Below, one piece after another: positions 19,733-29,603 of a stretch of DNA of 64,000 nucleotides. The notes below the pieces were generated by a model, which was not told the origin of the DNA, did not search any database, and saw nothing but the letters and a program-made list of their open reading frames with translations. Every line of letters begins with the position of its first letter. The first letter of the stretch is position 1. Location of the stretch: assembly GCA_022539475.1 (NCBI GenBank), contig VCMS01000244.1:1-64000 (forward strand), written 5' to 3'. This DNA is from Gracilaria domingensis. Taxonomy: Eukaryota; Rhodophyta; Florideophyceae; Gracilariales; Gracilariaceae. Made by a program: the position numbers and the translations under genes.

Positions 19733-20004
19733 GGCGTCAGGTCGGGTAGAATCAGCCTAATAACGGAACTCAACGTAAACGGTAGATAAGATGATGCTTG
19801 GAGCCGAGAGGGTGGCTGAGTGAGCCATATGAAGTCATCGCACTGTGCACCGTCAGTTGTAAAATGCATCTCAGTGTTGACTGACCTGCGTGCGCAACAA
19901 GTGCAGACCTCAATCACTTACTGGAGCAATTCTAACCAGTGGCTAACCTTCCAAGCAGTCGCTTCATTGGCTGCTTCTTATGTCTATCTACCTAGACATA
20001 ATTT

Positions 20005-20026
20005 CGTTTCGTTTCAAAAGGGTTAA
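20005..20026 (-). repeat. piggyBac element right terminal inverted repeat
   Basis: The reverse complement of the left end, finishing in TTAA at 20023-20026. A subterminal TATGTCT...AGACATA palindrome sits immediately inside at about 19979-20001. Confidence 0.85.
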
Positions 20027-20857
20027 TTACATCGTGCATACAGAAATATCTTGACATCTCCACTCCCTCTTGGGTTCCACTCGATATTGTGGTATAATAT
20101 GCTTCACATTTTTGCTATACATCTTGTCTGAAAACGCCGCCCTTTTAGCCATGAGGAAGACGGGCTTGAGCAAAGTTCCTACACATTCTGAGCGTAACTA
20201 TTGAGCACAACGCTTATTTTGCTAGAATATCGTGCAAGTACCTGTCAAATTTTTAATAGAAGCTCTGTTCTGCGCGTTGGTGAGGTATGAAACGTAATGA
20301 ACAAACCAACAAGATCCCACAGCACTGCAAGCAAGGGGACTTCAGTTAGTGTAGGAAACCAAACCTTGTGAAGATATCAACGATGGTTCGTCCTCACCAA
20401 TAGACAAAAGATGTATCTTACCCTTATACATTTCAGCCAGCCAAGCATTGCGGACTTTCGGGAGCAGCGGCAAGTTCGTCTTCTTCGGCTTTAAATAAAA
20501 GAATTTGGGGTCGCATTTAAAGCCATTGCAATTAAAATACCAGGCGCATGAAGGCCGGCAATATTTGTTCACAACCGACGAAAAGCATGCGTAACGTCAA
20601 AACATTTGAGAAACTGATATAAGTTGTAATTGTTGTCACTTTTGTTACTTTACGAAATGACAATGACAAAACCAAGATGAATCCATCGAAAACAAGATTG
20701 TCACGTTTAATTACGTCGGTCTAATGGGTATGGCATCTCGAGGTTCACAGAACAGCTTAAATCATGTAATGCATGTACTACGTGTACTACGTGGTGTGGG
20801 AAAGTTTTCTGCTAAAAGCTAAAAACTGAGAGATATTTTAAATGACTGGAGGTTTGT
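20027..20857. other. Intergenic region, nothing recognised
   Basis: AT-rich sequence between the piggyBac element and the VWA gene. The longest frame (76 codons, minus strand, 20342-20572) contains several Cys and Lys residues but no motif I can name. Confidence 0.4.
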
Positions 20858-22003
20858 TCACGCCGTTTGGAACACCACGCAGAAGTTGTCGCGTTTGTCC
20901 GCGTCCACGTTGGCCACAACGTTGTACGGCGGCGACAGCTGCGTCAGCTGGAACTGCGAGAAGAACAGCCGAACGCAGCGCGCCCCAATTACGTCACGCT
21001 GGTCCGCCTGGAACGTCTCGTGCCCGACGCCGGACGCCACCGTGCCGCGCACTGGGAACGGCTTGAACTGCGTCGGCGAAAACGCCTGCATCGCCGCCAG
21101 CGACGTGATCGGCGACACGCTGCCGTCGTCCTCAATGATCTCCACCTCGATGTCGTTCGTGTTCAGCACCCCCAGCCTCTCACTCGCACTCCCCGACACG
21201 ATGATCGGCGTGAACGCCTCGTCGGCCGGCCCGTCCACGGAGAACGTGGGCGCGTCGCCCAACCCGTCAAACCGGAACGGGCACGCCAAGCTGGCCTCTT
21301 CGCACGCGTCGAACGGGTCTGGCGAAGGGGTCATCAAGATTGGCTCCGGCGTCACTTCCACGACGTCGCAGGAAGACTCAGCCACGCGAACCACATCGGA
21401 CGGAAGCGTTTCGAACGAGGAATCGATGAAGAAGTCGGGTGTCGTGGCTAATGCGCGCAGGTAGTCGGCATCGACGCCGTCGCCCACGCCAACTGTCACG
21501 ATGGCAATTCCCTCCGCCTTCACCAACGGCGCCTGATCAAGAGCCAGCGGCGTTCCATTATCCACGCCGTCCGTGACAATCACAATCACGCGATTTCCAG
21601 ACGACGACTGCACTTCCTCGAAGCACGATCTGAGGCCGTCATAGACATCGGTGCCGCCGAAGGAGCGTGCCGTCTCGTTCACGGCAGGGATGAACTCATC
21701 CTCCAGCTGCGTGGTCGAACTCTGGATCAGGTTGGCGCTGAACGCAAAGCCGTACGCAGAGTACAGTGTGCCGGCTGTGCGTGTGTTCAGTTCGCGGGAT
21801 ACATCGATGACAAACTGTTGCTGGATGAGATACTCGGCATCGCTGATCGAGTTGCTTTGATCCAGCGCGAAGCAGATGGAGTTGATGGCGCAGTCGGGCT
21901 CGGCGGCAGATTCATTCTGCTGACGGATAGTGAACGGGATTGCTTGAACGCTCACGAAGAGCCCAATGAGGTTGAGAAGTGCAAGGAACGTGGACAAAAC
22001 CAT
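20858..22003 (-). CDS. Secreted von Willebrand factor A-domain protein
   Basis: A 381-residue protein with a cleavable-looking signal peptide (about residues 1-21, ending SVQA). A VWA domain spans roughly residues 36-205. The metal-ion-dependent adhesion site is complete: DQSNS (48-52, the DxSxS motif), Thr 118 in GGTD, and Asp 145 in VTDG. Alternating hydrophobic strands and helices fit the Rossmann-like fold (RVIVIVTDGVD, GIAIVTVGVGD). After a Pro/Thr-rich linker (about 215-235) comes a C-terminal region of about 140 residues, with a few Cys, of unknown fold. VWA proteins of this form usually act outside the cell in adhesion or matrix binding. The gene is a single GC-rich exon and appears intact. 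Confidence 0.85.
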   Translation of the reverse strand: MVLSTFLALLNLIGLFVSVQAIPFTIRQQNESAAEPDCAINSICFALDQSNSISDAEYLIQQQFVIDVSRELNTRTAGTLYSAYGFAFSANLIQSSTTQLEDEFIPAVNETARSFGGTDVYDGLRSCFEEVQSSSGNRVIVIVTDGVDNGTPLALDQAPLVKAEGIAIVTVGVGDGVDADYLRALATTPDFFIDSSFETLPSDVVRVAESSCDVVEVTPEPILMTPSPDPFDACEEASLACPFRFDGLGDAPTFSVDGPADEAFTPIIVSGSASERLGVLNTNDIEVEIIEDDGSVSPITSLAAMQAFSPTQFKPFPVRGTVASGVGHETFQADQRDVIGARCVRLFFSQFQLTQLSPPYNVVANVDADKRDNFCVVFQTA

Positions 22004-24978
22004 TGCGCCGCAAAAAGAGGTGCAAACTTTGTATGCGTCAATCCGTAGGAGATTGCATGAGTTGCATGATGAGCAACCTGGGGGAATACATGGTCTTATG
22101 TACAGATGTGGGAATGGGTCAGAGGGCTGACGCAGATTGAGCTACTCCAAGGTTCAGAGAGTTAGCAAGGGAAGCAACAATGTATCCAACATACACATCG
22201 AAGGTAAGGATACCTTTAACCTGGTTGTATGTCATAGTTGCGTTAATTTCTCCTTCGTGTTCGGTACTCGAGTACGACAGGAAGGCCTCATAGACGACAT
22301 ACGTTTGTCCCGTGATGCTTTACATCGTGGAAACTGTTCGTGCAGGCGATTGGGTGAAAGCTTTGCTGCGAACACCGGTTCTTGAATTGCGCCAAAACGG
22401 GCCATCCTGACGACATGTCTGGCACCGATCACGAGGCTCTCGGGGTCGCGAGGTCTTCCATCCCATTCTAAGCATGTTTAGTGCCTCATAGGGACGATTG
22501 TTTTCTTCATGTCATGGAACACAGCAGCGGTGCGGGAATGCAGTCACTTGGTGGCAGAAAAGCTCTTTCGAATGTTGAAGCTGAAAGTTGGCTGAGACGT
22601 TGTGGCTCCAGCAATCATCTTCGATTACACCTGTACGTGCTTAGATTTTCATTTGCGCACATATCTATATGTACGCAAATGAAAATCTAAGCACGTACAG
22701 GTGCATATTGATACCCTTATGTATCTATACGATCTTAGATTTGCCATGTCATGAGTATATTTTTGGTTGAAATTCGCATTCGGCCTGCCTACTTGCCTTC
22801 CTACTTGTGCCTCGACACTATTAAATGAATGTAGCTCAGAACTTTACACATTGCGATCGTGGAGCTTTTGCTTCAAGAGTTGGAACAAAGCCCTTAAGAA
22901 TATGTTCAGAATCTATAAAAGCTCTCACTCGTATCCAATGCTTTGATAGTCACGGAAACTTTGCTCCGCCATGTGTTGCTGCTTTTGCAAAATCTGGCCG
23001 TTGTACACAGGAGTCGCTGGGATGCTCCCCTCAATACACTGTACAAGCACTACGCAAAACACAAACACAAGGGTTGCAAGTAGAATAGAAAAGAAAATGT
23101 AACGAAAGGTTAGACTAAAGTGGAAAGCCGCAAAACTTTCAGGCTGCGGTAAGACTTGATCGAGGAGAGTGTGAAGCTCGCGACTGCGGATAGAAGCAGG
23201 CCACATACCAACGGTACATGATTCGTGAAGCGCTTAAGTCAGATAGTCATTCAGTAACAAAAGATTTGGAATTTGCCCGTACCGAAGTGTAGTGTCAGCG
23301 AGCTGCAGATCGAAGACCTATCAGTACTTCAACACCTCCAGCCATGTGCCCTTGGCAAGCACATGAGCGGCCATACCTCAGCTGGTAAGTACCGTGAATA
23401 CTTTTTCCACAAAGTCCTTGACACAGGTTCAAGTCCTGGGGCGGCCACTCCCCCTAACCTACTACACGAAGAGCTCAAGAAGATGTGAGATAGGAGGTGA
23501 GCAGAACGCTTTACATTTACTGTCGTAGATGGGCGAAATTCCTAAAAAGTAAACATTTGATAATTTTACATGTCGAAAAACTCCGCGCTTATTCAATTCA
23601 ATCTCTACCGCACTCAATAAAATCCAGTAGATACAGTCCAGCGGTTCTGGTCATCAGAAGAACTAGTTCACTCTCACAAGCGTAGTCGCCCATCTGGCCC
23701 TCTCAGAGCTGTAAACGAATAAACCTGCCGATTATGTACAACTTAAAAGTTGATGCAAACACATATATTATTTAAACATAGTGCAATTCTTTCACTTACG
23801 TAATAATAGTTGCAAAGCTGCTCTGCGCGGTCTCGCGCTCTCAATTAAACCTATGGTAATAGTTGGCCCAGTTCATGCTATCGATTGTAAAACAAAAAGA
23901 TATGATGTCCGATCTGAGTACAAAAAAGTGGAAATTCTGATGACTGCTTGCCCCCTCAACAGCAAGAAACAAAGGCAGATTAAACCGCGGACTTTACATT
24001 GGTCGTTACGTGCACGCTCGCCGAGGACCTTCACTTCTCAGCGAACGCACCGTAGCTTGTAGTGACTACAGTGGAGAACAAAGTAAAAGTATCAGCTTGA
24101 AGAGATACTATTTCCTTATAATTCGTACATTGTTGTTTCTCTCGTGAATGCTGACAGGGAGATGCGGGCATTGGCGACGGAGCGCAACAACTAATAATAT
24201 GATTCGAGTTCGAACATTTTAGTTAATATGTGGTTTTCAAATATTTGTGTTATTACAGTAGAACATTGTTGCCTTGACATAAGTTCGTTCCGCGACTTTC
24301 GTGATTCGGTTCGTGTTTCAATTAGGACGTGGTGTCAGCCTAAAGTATGCACTATGTAGTGCACGATGTATCTTTTCTCGAGGAAAGATACCGCACGAAG
24401 TACGCTGCATTCACTAAATTAAAGCTGTAATATCTTCTTTATTACACATGATACAAAGGCCAAACGTAGCAACGAAATAGTTCTTTAGACTACAAAACGT
24501 TTCCGCTTAGTAAAAGGTTAAACTAAACAATAGCTTCTTTATTTTGGAAGCATATTTGTGCAAGATATACCGTTTTAGAGAAGATATATCGTTCATTTCT
24601 TGCTTGAAAATAAACAAACGAGTTAATGGTTATAAAAAGAAATATGTCTACTGGAAAGATTTGCTGACCTTCTGTGGCGCCCAAAAAAAGAGTTCTAAGG
24701 AACCAATGAGTTCCTAAAGTTCTATACAATCTAATCTACGCAAGAAGCAGAAGTTCGTGCTCGAAAACTGGCAAAGATTGAAGAAGAAGATCTTTCAATT
24801 CAAACTAGAGCAAACGTGGCCTTACAAATTGACCAGTAAGGCACACGTTGCTAGAGCATGTTTTGAAATATATTTGAAATTACAATTTTTTAAATATGTT
24901 CCAATAATGTTTTGCTTGAATTCAACACTTACTTTTAATATACCGCGCTACATAATTACATTACACGTTGTGGAGGTT
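22004..24978. other. Large intergenic region with one strong hairpin
   Basis: About 3 kb without a confident gene. It contains the near-perfect 76-nt hairpin at 22628-22703. Around 23366-23450 a tRNA-like B box appears, but the fold fails. A minus-strand frame at 22925-23206 contains one hydrophobic segment and is not otherwise supported. The rest is AT-rich with short frames only. Confidence 0.4.
22628..22703. repeat. Near-perfect 76-nt inverted repeat
   Basis: Arms of 30 nt at 22628-22657 and 22674-22703 are exact reverse complements. The 16-nt centre also pairs (22659-22664 with 22667-22672), leaving one mismatch and a 2-nt loop. The structure could be a miRNA-type precursor, a fold-back (MITE-like) element or a palindrome artefact. 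Confidence 0.9.
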
Positions 24979-24983
24979 CAAAC

Positions 24984-25451
24984 TGTAGCAATCTGGAAAG
25001 TTTTTCTGAAAGTTTTGTTTTCAAATGTTTAGAACTTACTGATTATTTTCAGATTTTGGACTTATTTCAGGTCTTTCAGATTTTTGGATAATTTTCAGAT
25101 AATTTCAGAAGTCTACGGACAACTGGGTTCTGGTATTGTTTCAGGAAAGAGTGTCTTGTCGGGGGAGGCTCTTTGAGGGACTCGATCCCGCTCTGCACTT
25201 GGAGCGGGAAGAGAGAGAGCGCAAAGGCCGGCGACAAGAACAGTTTATATAATGCTCTAAGAACTATAGTAGAAGCACTGTAGTCTAGATAAACATTAGC
25301 AGTAACTACAATAAACTTCTAATTATTAACCATACTCATTGTAGATATAACAATCATTATTTCCACCACAATAATTCCAGCAAATCCAAATTCTAGCCTA
25401 AGTAGAAGTCCCAAATTCAATAAATTGATTTGCGGCAATCAATTCATAACA
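24984..25451 (-). repeat. E2 3' LTR
   Basis: 468 bp, TG at 24984 to CA at 25451, matching 31576-32043 with about two substitutions. A short purine stretch (AGAGAGAG on the coding strand, near 25454-25463) adjoins it inside the element and may be the polypurine tract. Confidence 0.93.
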
Positions 25452-25525
25452 AATACTCTCTCTGTAAAATCCTTAATCGTCCTCGATTAACGTTTTATAC
25501 CTGCTTCTTGATGATCAAGACTATC

Positions 25526-26038
25526 TTAGTTCGTTGGTGAACCATTTGAAATGGGATGATTTTCTAAAACACCTGGAGGGTTCCGGAAAAGCACCATATC
25601 AGCACGAGCTTCAAATTCCAAAGAGAAATCAGTTTCATAGGGTAGTTCTTCGATATGCAATAAAGCTCCTTCAACGGCATTTAGAAACATATCAATGGGT
25701 AATGGAGTGAGATGTCCATATTGTGATACAAGATGGCAGAAGAGAAAAAGAATAAATTCTTCGTGGATCGCATTCATTACACCATTATCATAAACTTCAA
25801 ACAACTTTCGCAGTAACACGGCATTTTTCTCGGTTAAGAAAGGTCCACGGAGCTGCATGAATGCAAAGCATATGTGATAAGATGCCCAACCGAGACGAAA
25901 GCGTTCGAATAGATTATCAGTAATACCATCAAACCAAGTTAACATCCTTCGACCACCAAGAACAATATTTCCATAGAAACGACCGGCATTATCCATACTC
26001 AAATTGATCGCGGCGGTGTTTTCGTTGTTGTTTGCCAT
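25526..26038 (-). CDS. E2 ORF3, homologue of E1 ORF3
   Basis: A 170-codon frame whose ATG lies 40 nt inside the end of the integrase frame, in the same relative frame (-1) as E1 ORF3 has to its pol. The centre shares GPFL, a Leu-Arg-Lys-Leu-Phe motif, an EEF segment and HLVSQYGHL with E1 ORF3 (GPFL, LRTLF, PEF, HAVSLHGHL). It also has an extra N-terminal part (FYGNIVLGGRRM) and a longer C-terminus. It is acidic and mostly helical in appearance, with no signal peptide or membrane span. Its conservation between two divergent Gypsy elements implies a function in the element's life cycle, which I cannot name. Confidence 0.7.
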   Translation of the reverse strand: MANNNENTAAINLSMDNAGRFYGNIVLGGRRMLTWFDGITDNLFERFRLGWASYHICFAFMQLRGPFLTEKNAVLLRKLFEVYDNGVMNAIHEEFILFLFCHLVSQYGHLTPLPIDMFLNAVEGALLHIEELPYETDFSLEFEARADMVLFRNPPGVLENHPISNGSPTN

Positions 26039-27156
26039 GCTGTGTACCTTTCAATTAACTTTGGTGCAGCTGATGTGATTAGAGTTTGACTATCGACCCA
26101 TCGATTCTCAGTGTCGTCGGTGTTTTTATAGTGCACGAGGTACTGAAGACGACTGCTTCGAATACGGTGATCGAGAATTTTCTTTATACGATTGTCCGGT
26201 ACATTGATGAGTTTCTCTGCTGTCACCACTTTTGTATCCTTCTTGTAACCATCTGGTGTATTGATTGGTTGTACATATGGTTTCAATAATGATACATGGA
26301 AAGTGTGATGAATTCGTTCCAACTTCTTCGGTAATTCCAACTCATAAGATCGACCTTCAGCTAGAACCCTACGTACAGTGTATGGTCCTATATACTTTGG
26401 CGATAATTTCTTACATCTTCCTTTCTTCAAATTCAAGTTCTTTGTCGAGAGCATAACCTGGTCTCCAACTTCAAACAATTGTTCCTTGCGTTTGGCATTG
26501 ATGTCATCTGTCATCTTCAAATTCGTAGCTTCAATCGATGCCTTCGCAACGTCCGTTGCATATTTGATGTTATCAATGAATTTTCCTGTGGCATCGTTCG
26601 TAATTTCGGTTTCATCATGGTGAAGGAAATTTGAAATAGTTACTGGGTGATGACCATACTCCAGGAAAAATGGGGTTTCATTGGTTGCATCATTGACATA
26701 ATTATTGTATGCAAATTCAAGACCAGGGAGGTAGATGTCCCAATCATTCTGAGTGTAATTGATGAAACATCTTAACATCTCTTCTAATGTTCTAAAAGCA
26801 CGTTCGGATTGGCCATCGGTTTGCGGATGAAACGCGGTAGACAAATTAAGTTTCACTTGTAGAATGTTCATAAGTTCTTTCCAGAAATTTCCTGTAAATC
26901 GTGAATCTCTATCAGATATAATTTTGCGTGGTAAGCCATGATGTTTGTAGATCTCTCTATAGAACACCTCAGCGGTATCCTTGGCATTTACTTTGCTTTT
27001 CATGGCTATGAAATGAGTTCTTTTTGATAGCTTGTCGACAACAACAAGTATTGAACACATTTCATTCTTTGTTTGGGGTAGATCAAAGATGAAATCCATT
27101 GATATTACTTCCCATTTCTTACTTGGTGGAGGAAATGTACGAAGTAATCCCAACAT
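25999..27156 (-). CDS. E2 integrase core and chromodomain (pol C-terminal part)
   Basis: 385 codons in the same frame as the protease-RT frame upstream, separated from it only by two in-frame stops (27430-27432 and 27211-27213). The zinc-binding part of integrase, ending SCPECQAAK, lies across that gap. The DDE triad is visible in MDFIFD (residue 21), SDRDSRF (about 88) and SERAFRTLEE (about 124). The C-terminal GPYTV domain is followed by a chromodomain (about residues 315-375, IKKILDHR, LVHYKN, ENRWVD), a module that targets chromovirus insertion to modified histones. The ATG at 27156 is only the first Met after a stop, so this is the tail of one polyprotein. Confidence 0.9.
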   Translation of the reverse strand: MLGLLRTFPPPSKKWEVISMDFIFDLPQTKNEMCSILVVVDKLSKRTHFIAMKSKVNAKDTAEVFYREIYKHHGLPRKIISDRDSRFTGNFWKELMNILQVKLNLSTAFHPQTDGQSERAFRTLEEMLRCFINYTQNDWDIYLPGLEFAYNNYVNDATNETPFFLEYGHHPVTISNFLHHDETEITNDATGKFIDNIKYATDVAKASIEATNLKMTDDINAKRKEQLFEVGDQVMLSTKNLNLKKGRCKKLSPKYIGPYTVRRVLAEGRSYELELPKKLERIHHTFHVSLLKPYVQPINTPDGYKKDTKVVTAEKLINVPDNRIKKILDHRIRSSRLQYLVHYKNTDDTENRWVDSQTLITSAAPKLIERYTAWQTTTKTPPRSI

Positions 27157-27429
27157 CTTCTGATTTGTACTTTTGGCAGCTTGGCATTCAGGGCAACTTT
27201 TTATAAATTCTTAGATGTCCTTATTCATTCCAGGCCAAAAGAAATCTCTTTTTGTTAATGATATCGTACGTTGGCTTCCCCTATGAGCCCCCAACAATGA
27301 TTTATGGTTATCACTAAGGATTTGTTCCTTGAGAGTCCCATCAGGAATGCACAAACGATTTTCAAAATACAATCGGTTATCATGCCAATGGAAAGGTTCT
27401 TTAGTATTTTGGACTATTTCCTTAAAGAA

Positions 27430-29583
27430 CTAGTCGTTTTGGTAATCTTCTTTTAGACCTTTTAATATATCGTCTTTTATCTTAATAGTTGTTACATTTA
27501 AAAGCTTTCTGATGATATCAGAAGAAACTTTCTGTTGTTCTTTATGTTTCCTAGATAAGGCATCTGCGACTTTATTATATTTTCCTTTTAGGTATCTTAT
27601 TTCATAGTCAAATTCTTGCATGAACTCTACCCATCTGGCTTGTCGTCTTGAAAGCATCTTTTGTGATTCTAAGTATTTTAGAGGGTGATGATCAGTGAAG
27701 ATAATAAACTTTGATCCATGTAAATAAGATCTCCACATTTCAAGAGCGTAAACAATAGCTAATAATTCACGTTCGTGTGTAGAGTATCCTTGTTCTGCCC
27801 TAGAAAGTTTTCTTGAAGCATATGCTACTGGCCTACTTCCTTTTTCATCGGTTTGTGTTAAAACAGCACCAATTCCGGTTTCAGATGCGTCTGCAGTTAA
27901 CTCATACGGTTTAGTTGGATCTGCGCACCTTAAAACTGGAGTGTTGCTTAACGCTTCCTTTAATTGATCAAAGGCTTTTTGTTGTTCTTCCTTCCATTGA
28001 AAAGGAATACTTTTCTTAGTGAGGTCGGAAAGAGGAGCTGCTGTATGTGAAAAGTCTTTGACGAATCTTCGGTAGTAATTACACAATCCTAAGAAGCTTT
28101 GCACTTCTGTAACATTGGAGGGTATTTCCCAATTTTTAATAGCTTCAGTTTTCTTAGGACTAACTTTAATTCCTTCTGAAGTTATTATATGTCCGAGGTA
28201 TTCAATTGAATTCTTCATGAATTTATATTTGAATAGTTTTCCATATAGTTCATGCTTCTTAAGTATTTCAAATACCGTCCTTAAATGTTTCAAATGTTCT
28301 TCTTTCGTTTTGCTATAGATGAGAATGTCATCGAGATAAACGAGTACAAATTCATCTAAATGTTTTCTGAATATAATATTCATATATGTTTGGAAACATC
28401 CTGGAGCTCCTGTGAGTCCAAAGGGTGTTACTAAATATTCGAATTGTCCATATCTTGTTCTAAATGCAGTTTTCTCAATATCTCCTTCTCTGACTTTAAT
28501 TTGATTATATCCTGATCTTAAATCAATGGCCGAGAAGTATTTCGCACCTCCTACTTGGTCCCAGACTTCATCAATTCTAGGAAGAGGCACTTGATTTTTA
28601 ATAGTTTGTTTATTTAGTGCACGATAATCAACACACATTCTAAGACTACCATCTTTTTTCTTAACAAACAGTACTGGGCTTCCCCAAGGACTTATACTAG
28701 GCCTTATGAAGCCATGAGTTAAAAGTTCATCTAATTGTCTTTTCATTTCTTGTAATTCTATTTTAGACAATTTATACATAGGTCCCATCTTAGGACTTAC
28801 TCCTTCTTTTAGATCAATCTTCATCTCAATCTCTCTGTCAGGAGGTAACTTTTTTGGTAACTCATCTGGGAAAACAACTTGATATTCAGTTAATAACTCT
28901 TGTAATTGGATATCCACTTCTTCATTTTGAACTTCGGGATCCACTTGGTCCCTTTTTGACTTTATAATAATATGGTATACCATTTTTCTATTCTTCTTTA
29001 CAAGTGTTACGAACTGCTTACTGGTAAGTAGAAACGTTGGCCGGGATGACAAGCCATACTTACCAGGCTCTGCGTCCAGAGTAACTAACTCATCTCCTGT
29101 ATTGACTAACATTCGGTTCGATTTCCAATCAATAAGTGGATTTATATCTGATAACCACGACTTACCTAGGATGACGTCGAAAGAAATCAGGTCTACCACA
29201 TATGGTTTGATATCGAAATTTAGTTGGCCAATTCTGAGAGTAATTAGTTTTGAACTAATGTCCATAGGGACAAGAGTTCCATCCCACAATTCTGCTTGTA
29301 ACTCTGATTTACTTAATTGCAGATTCAATCTTTCTGCAAATTCTTTGGAGATTATTGTCTCCTCACAACCACTATCCACAAGGATATTGCATGCGTGTGG
29401 TACTTGAATATCTATTTTCCCTTTAAACACTAACATGGATGGTCTTTTAGATTTTTTCTTATTTTTGAAGGGAGGGAAAGCACATAACTTAATACTATTT
29501 TTGTATTTTTTATGCTTTGTACCTTTTATAACTTTTTCTGATTTTTTAGTTTCGTTATCTATTTTACATTGGTGCGCTAACAT
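27430..29583 (-). CDS. E2 protease, reverse transcriptase and RNase H (pol N-terminal part)
   Basis: 717 codons. An aspartic protease has its active site in LVDSGC (residues 68-73) and a later VILGKSWL strand. RT follows with CVDYRALNKQT and the catalytic YLDD (about residue 414), then RNase H with TADASETG (about 566). The frame stops with a TAG at 27430-27432 after YQND, but coding similarity continues in the same frame into integrase. Gag lies upstream in a different frame, so Pol is probably made by frameshifting. Confidence 0.93.
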   Translation of the reverse strand: MLAHQCKIDNETKKSEKVIKGTKHKKYKNSIKLCAFPPFKNKKKSKRPSMLVFKGKIDIQVPHACNILVDSGCEETIISKEFAERLNLQLSKSELQAELWDGTLVPMDISSKLITLRIGQLNFDIKPYVVDLISFDVILGKSWLSDINPLIDWKSNRMLVNTGDELVTLDAEPGKYGLSSRPTFLLTSKQFVTLVKKNRKMVYHIIIKSKRDQVDPEVQNEEVDIQLQELLTEYQVVFPDELPKKLPPDREIEMKIDLKEGVSPKMGPMYKLSKIELQEMKRQLDELLTHGFIRPSISPWGSPVLFVKKKDGSLRMCVDYRALNKQTIKNQVPLPRIDEVWDQVGGAKYFSAIDLRSGYNQIKVREGDIEKTAFRTRYGQFEYLVTPFGLTGAPGCFQTYMNIIFRKHLDEFVLVYLDDILIYSKTKEEHLKHLRTVFEILKKHELYGKLFKYKFMKNSIEYLGHIITSEGIKVSPKKTEAIKNWEIPSNVTEVQSFLGLCNYYRRFVKDFSHTAAPLSDLTKKSIPFQWKEEQQKAFDQLKEALSNTPVLRCADPTKPYELTADASETGIGAVLTQTDEKGSRPVAYASRKLSRAEQGYSTHERELLAIVYALEMWRSYLHGSKFIIFTDHHPLKYLESQKMLSRRQARWVEFMQEFDYEIRYLKGKYNKVADALSRKHKEQQKVSSDIIRKLLNVTTIKIKDDILKGLKEDYQND

Positions 29584-29603
29584 ACCAGTGGTTAGCGCTT
29601 TAC

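Larger units (their letters stand above)
17178..20026 (+). mobile_element. piggyBac-type DNA transposon with passenger gene
   Basis: Both ends carry TTAA (17178-17181 and 20023-20026), the piggyBac target. Each is followed inward by the same sequence in opposite orientation, CCCTTTTGAAACGAAA. Subterminal palindromes of the form TATGTCTA-n-TAGACATA lie just inside both ends (about 17204-17225, 17291-17312 and 19979-20001) and are likely transposase-binding sites. Inside are a piggyBac-family transposase on the plus strand and a small convergent gene on the minus strand. The complete ends suggest the copy was once mobile. Confidence 0.88.

Noticed and set aside
20342..20572. 76-codon Cys/Lys-containing ORF as a THAP-like zinc protein
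   Set aside because: The spacing of Cys and His does not match THAP or any other zinc family I know.
22925..23206. Small minus-strand ORF with one hydrophobic segment
   Set aside because: 93 codons with a plausible membrane span but no homologue, no motif and no other support.
23366..23450. Possible tRNA gene
   Set aside because: A good B box (GGTTCAAGTCC) and a weak A box are present, but the acceptor strands do not pair and no proper anticodon arm forms. At most a tRNA-derived remnant.
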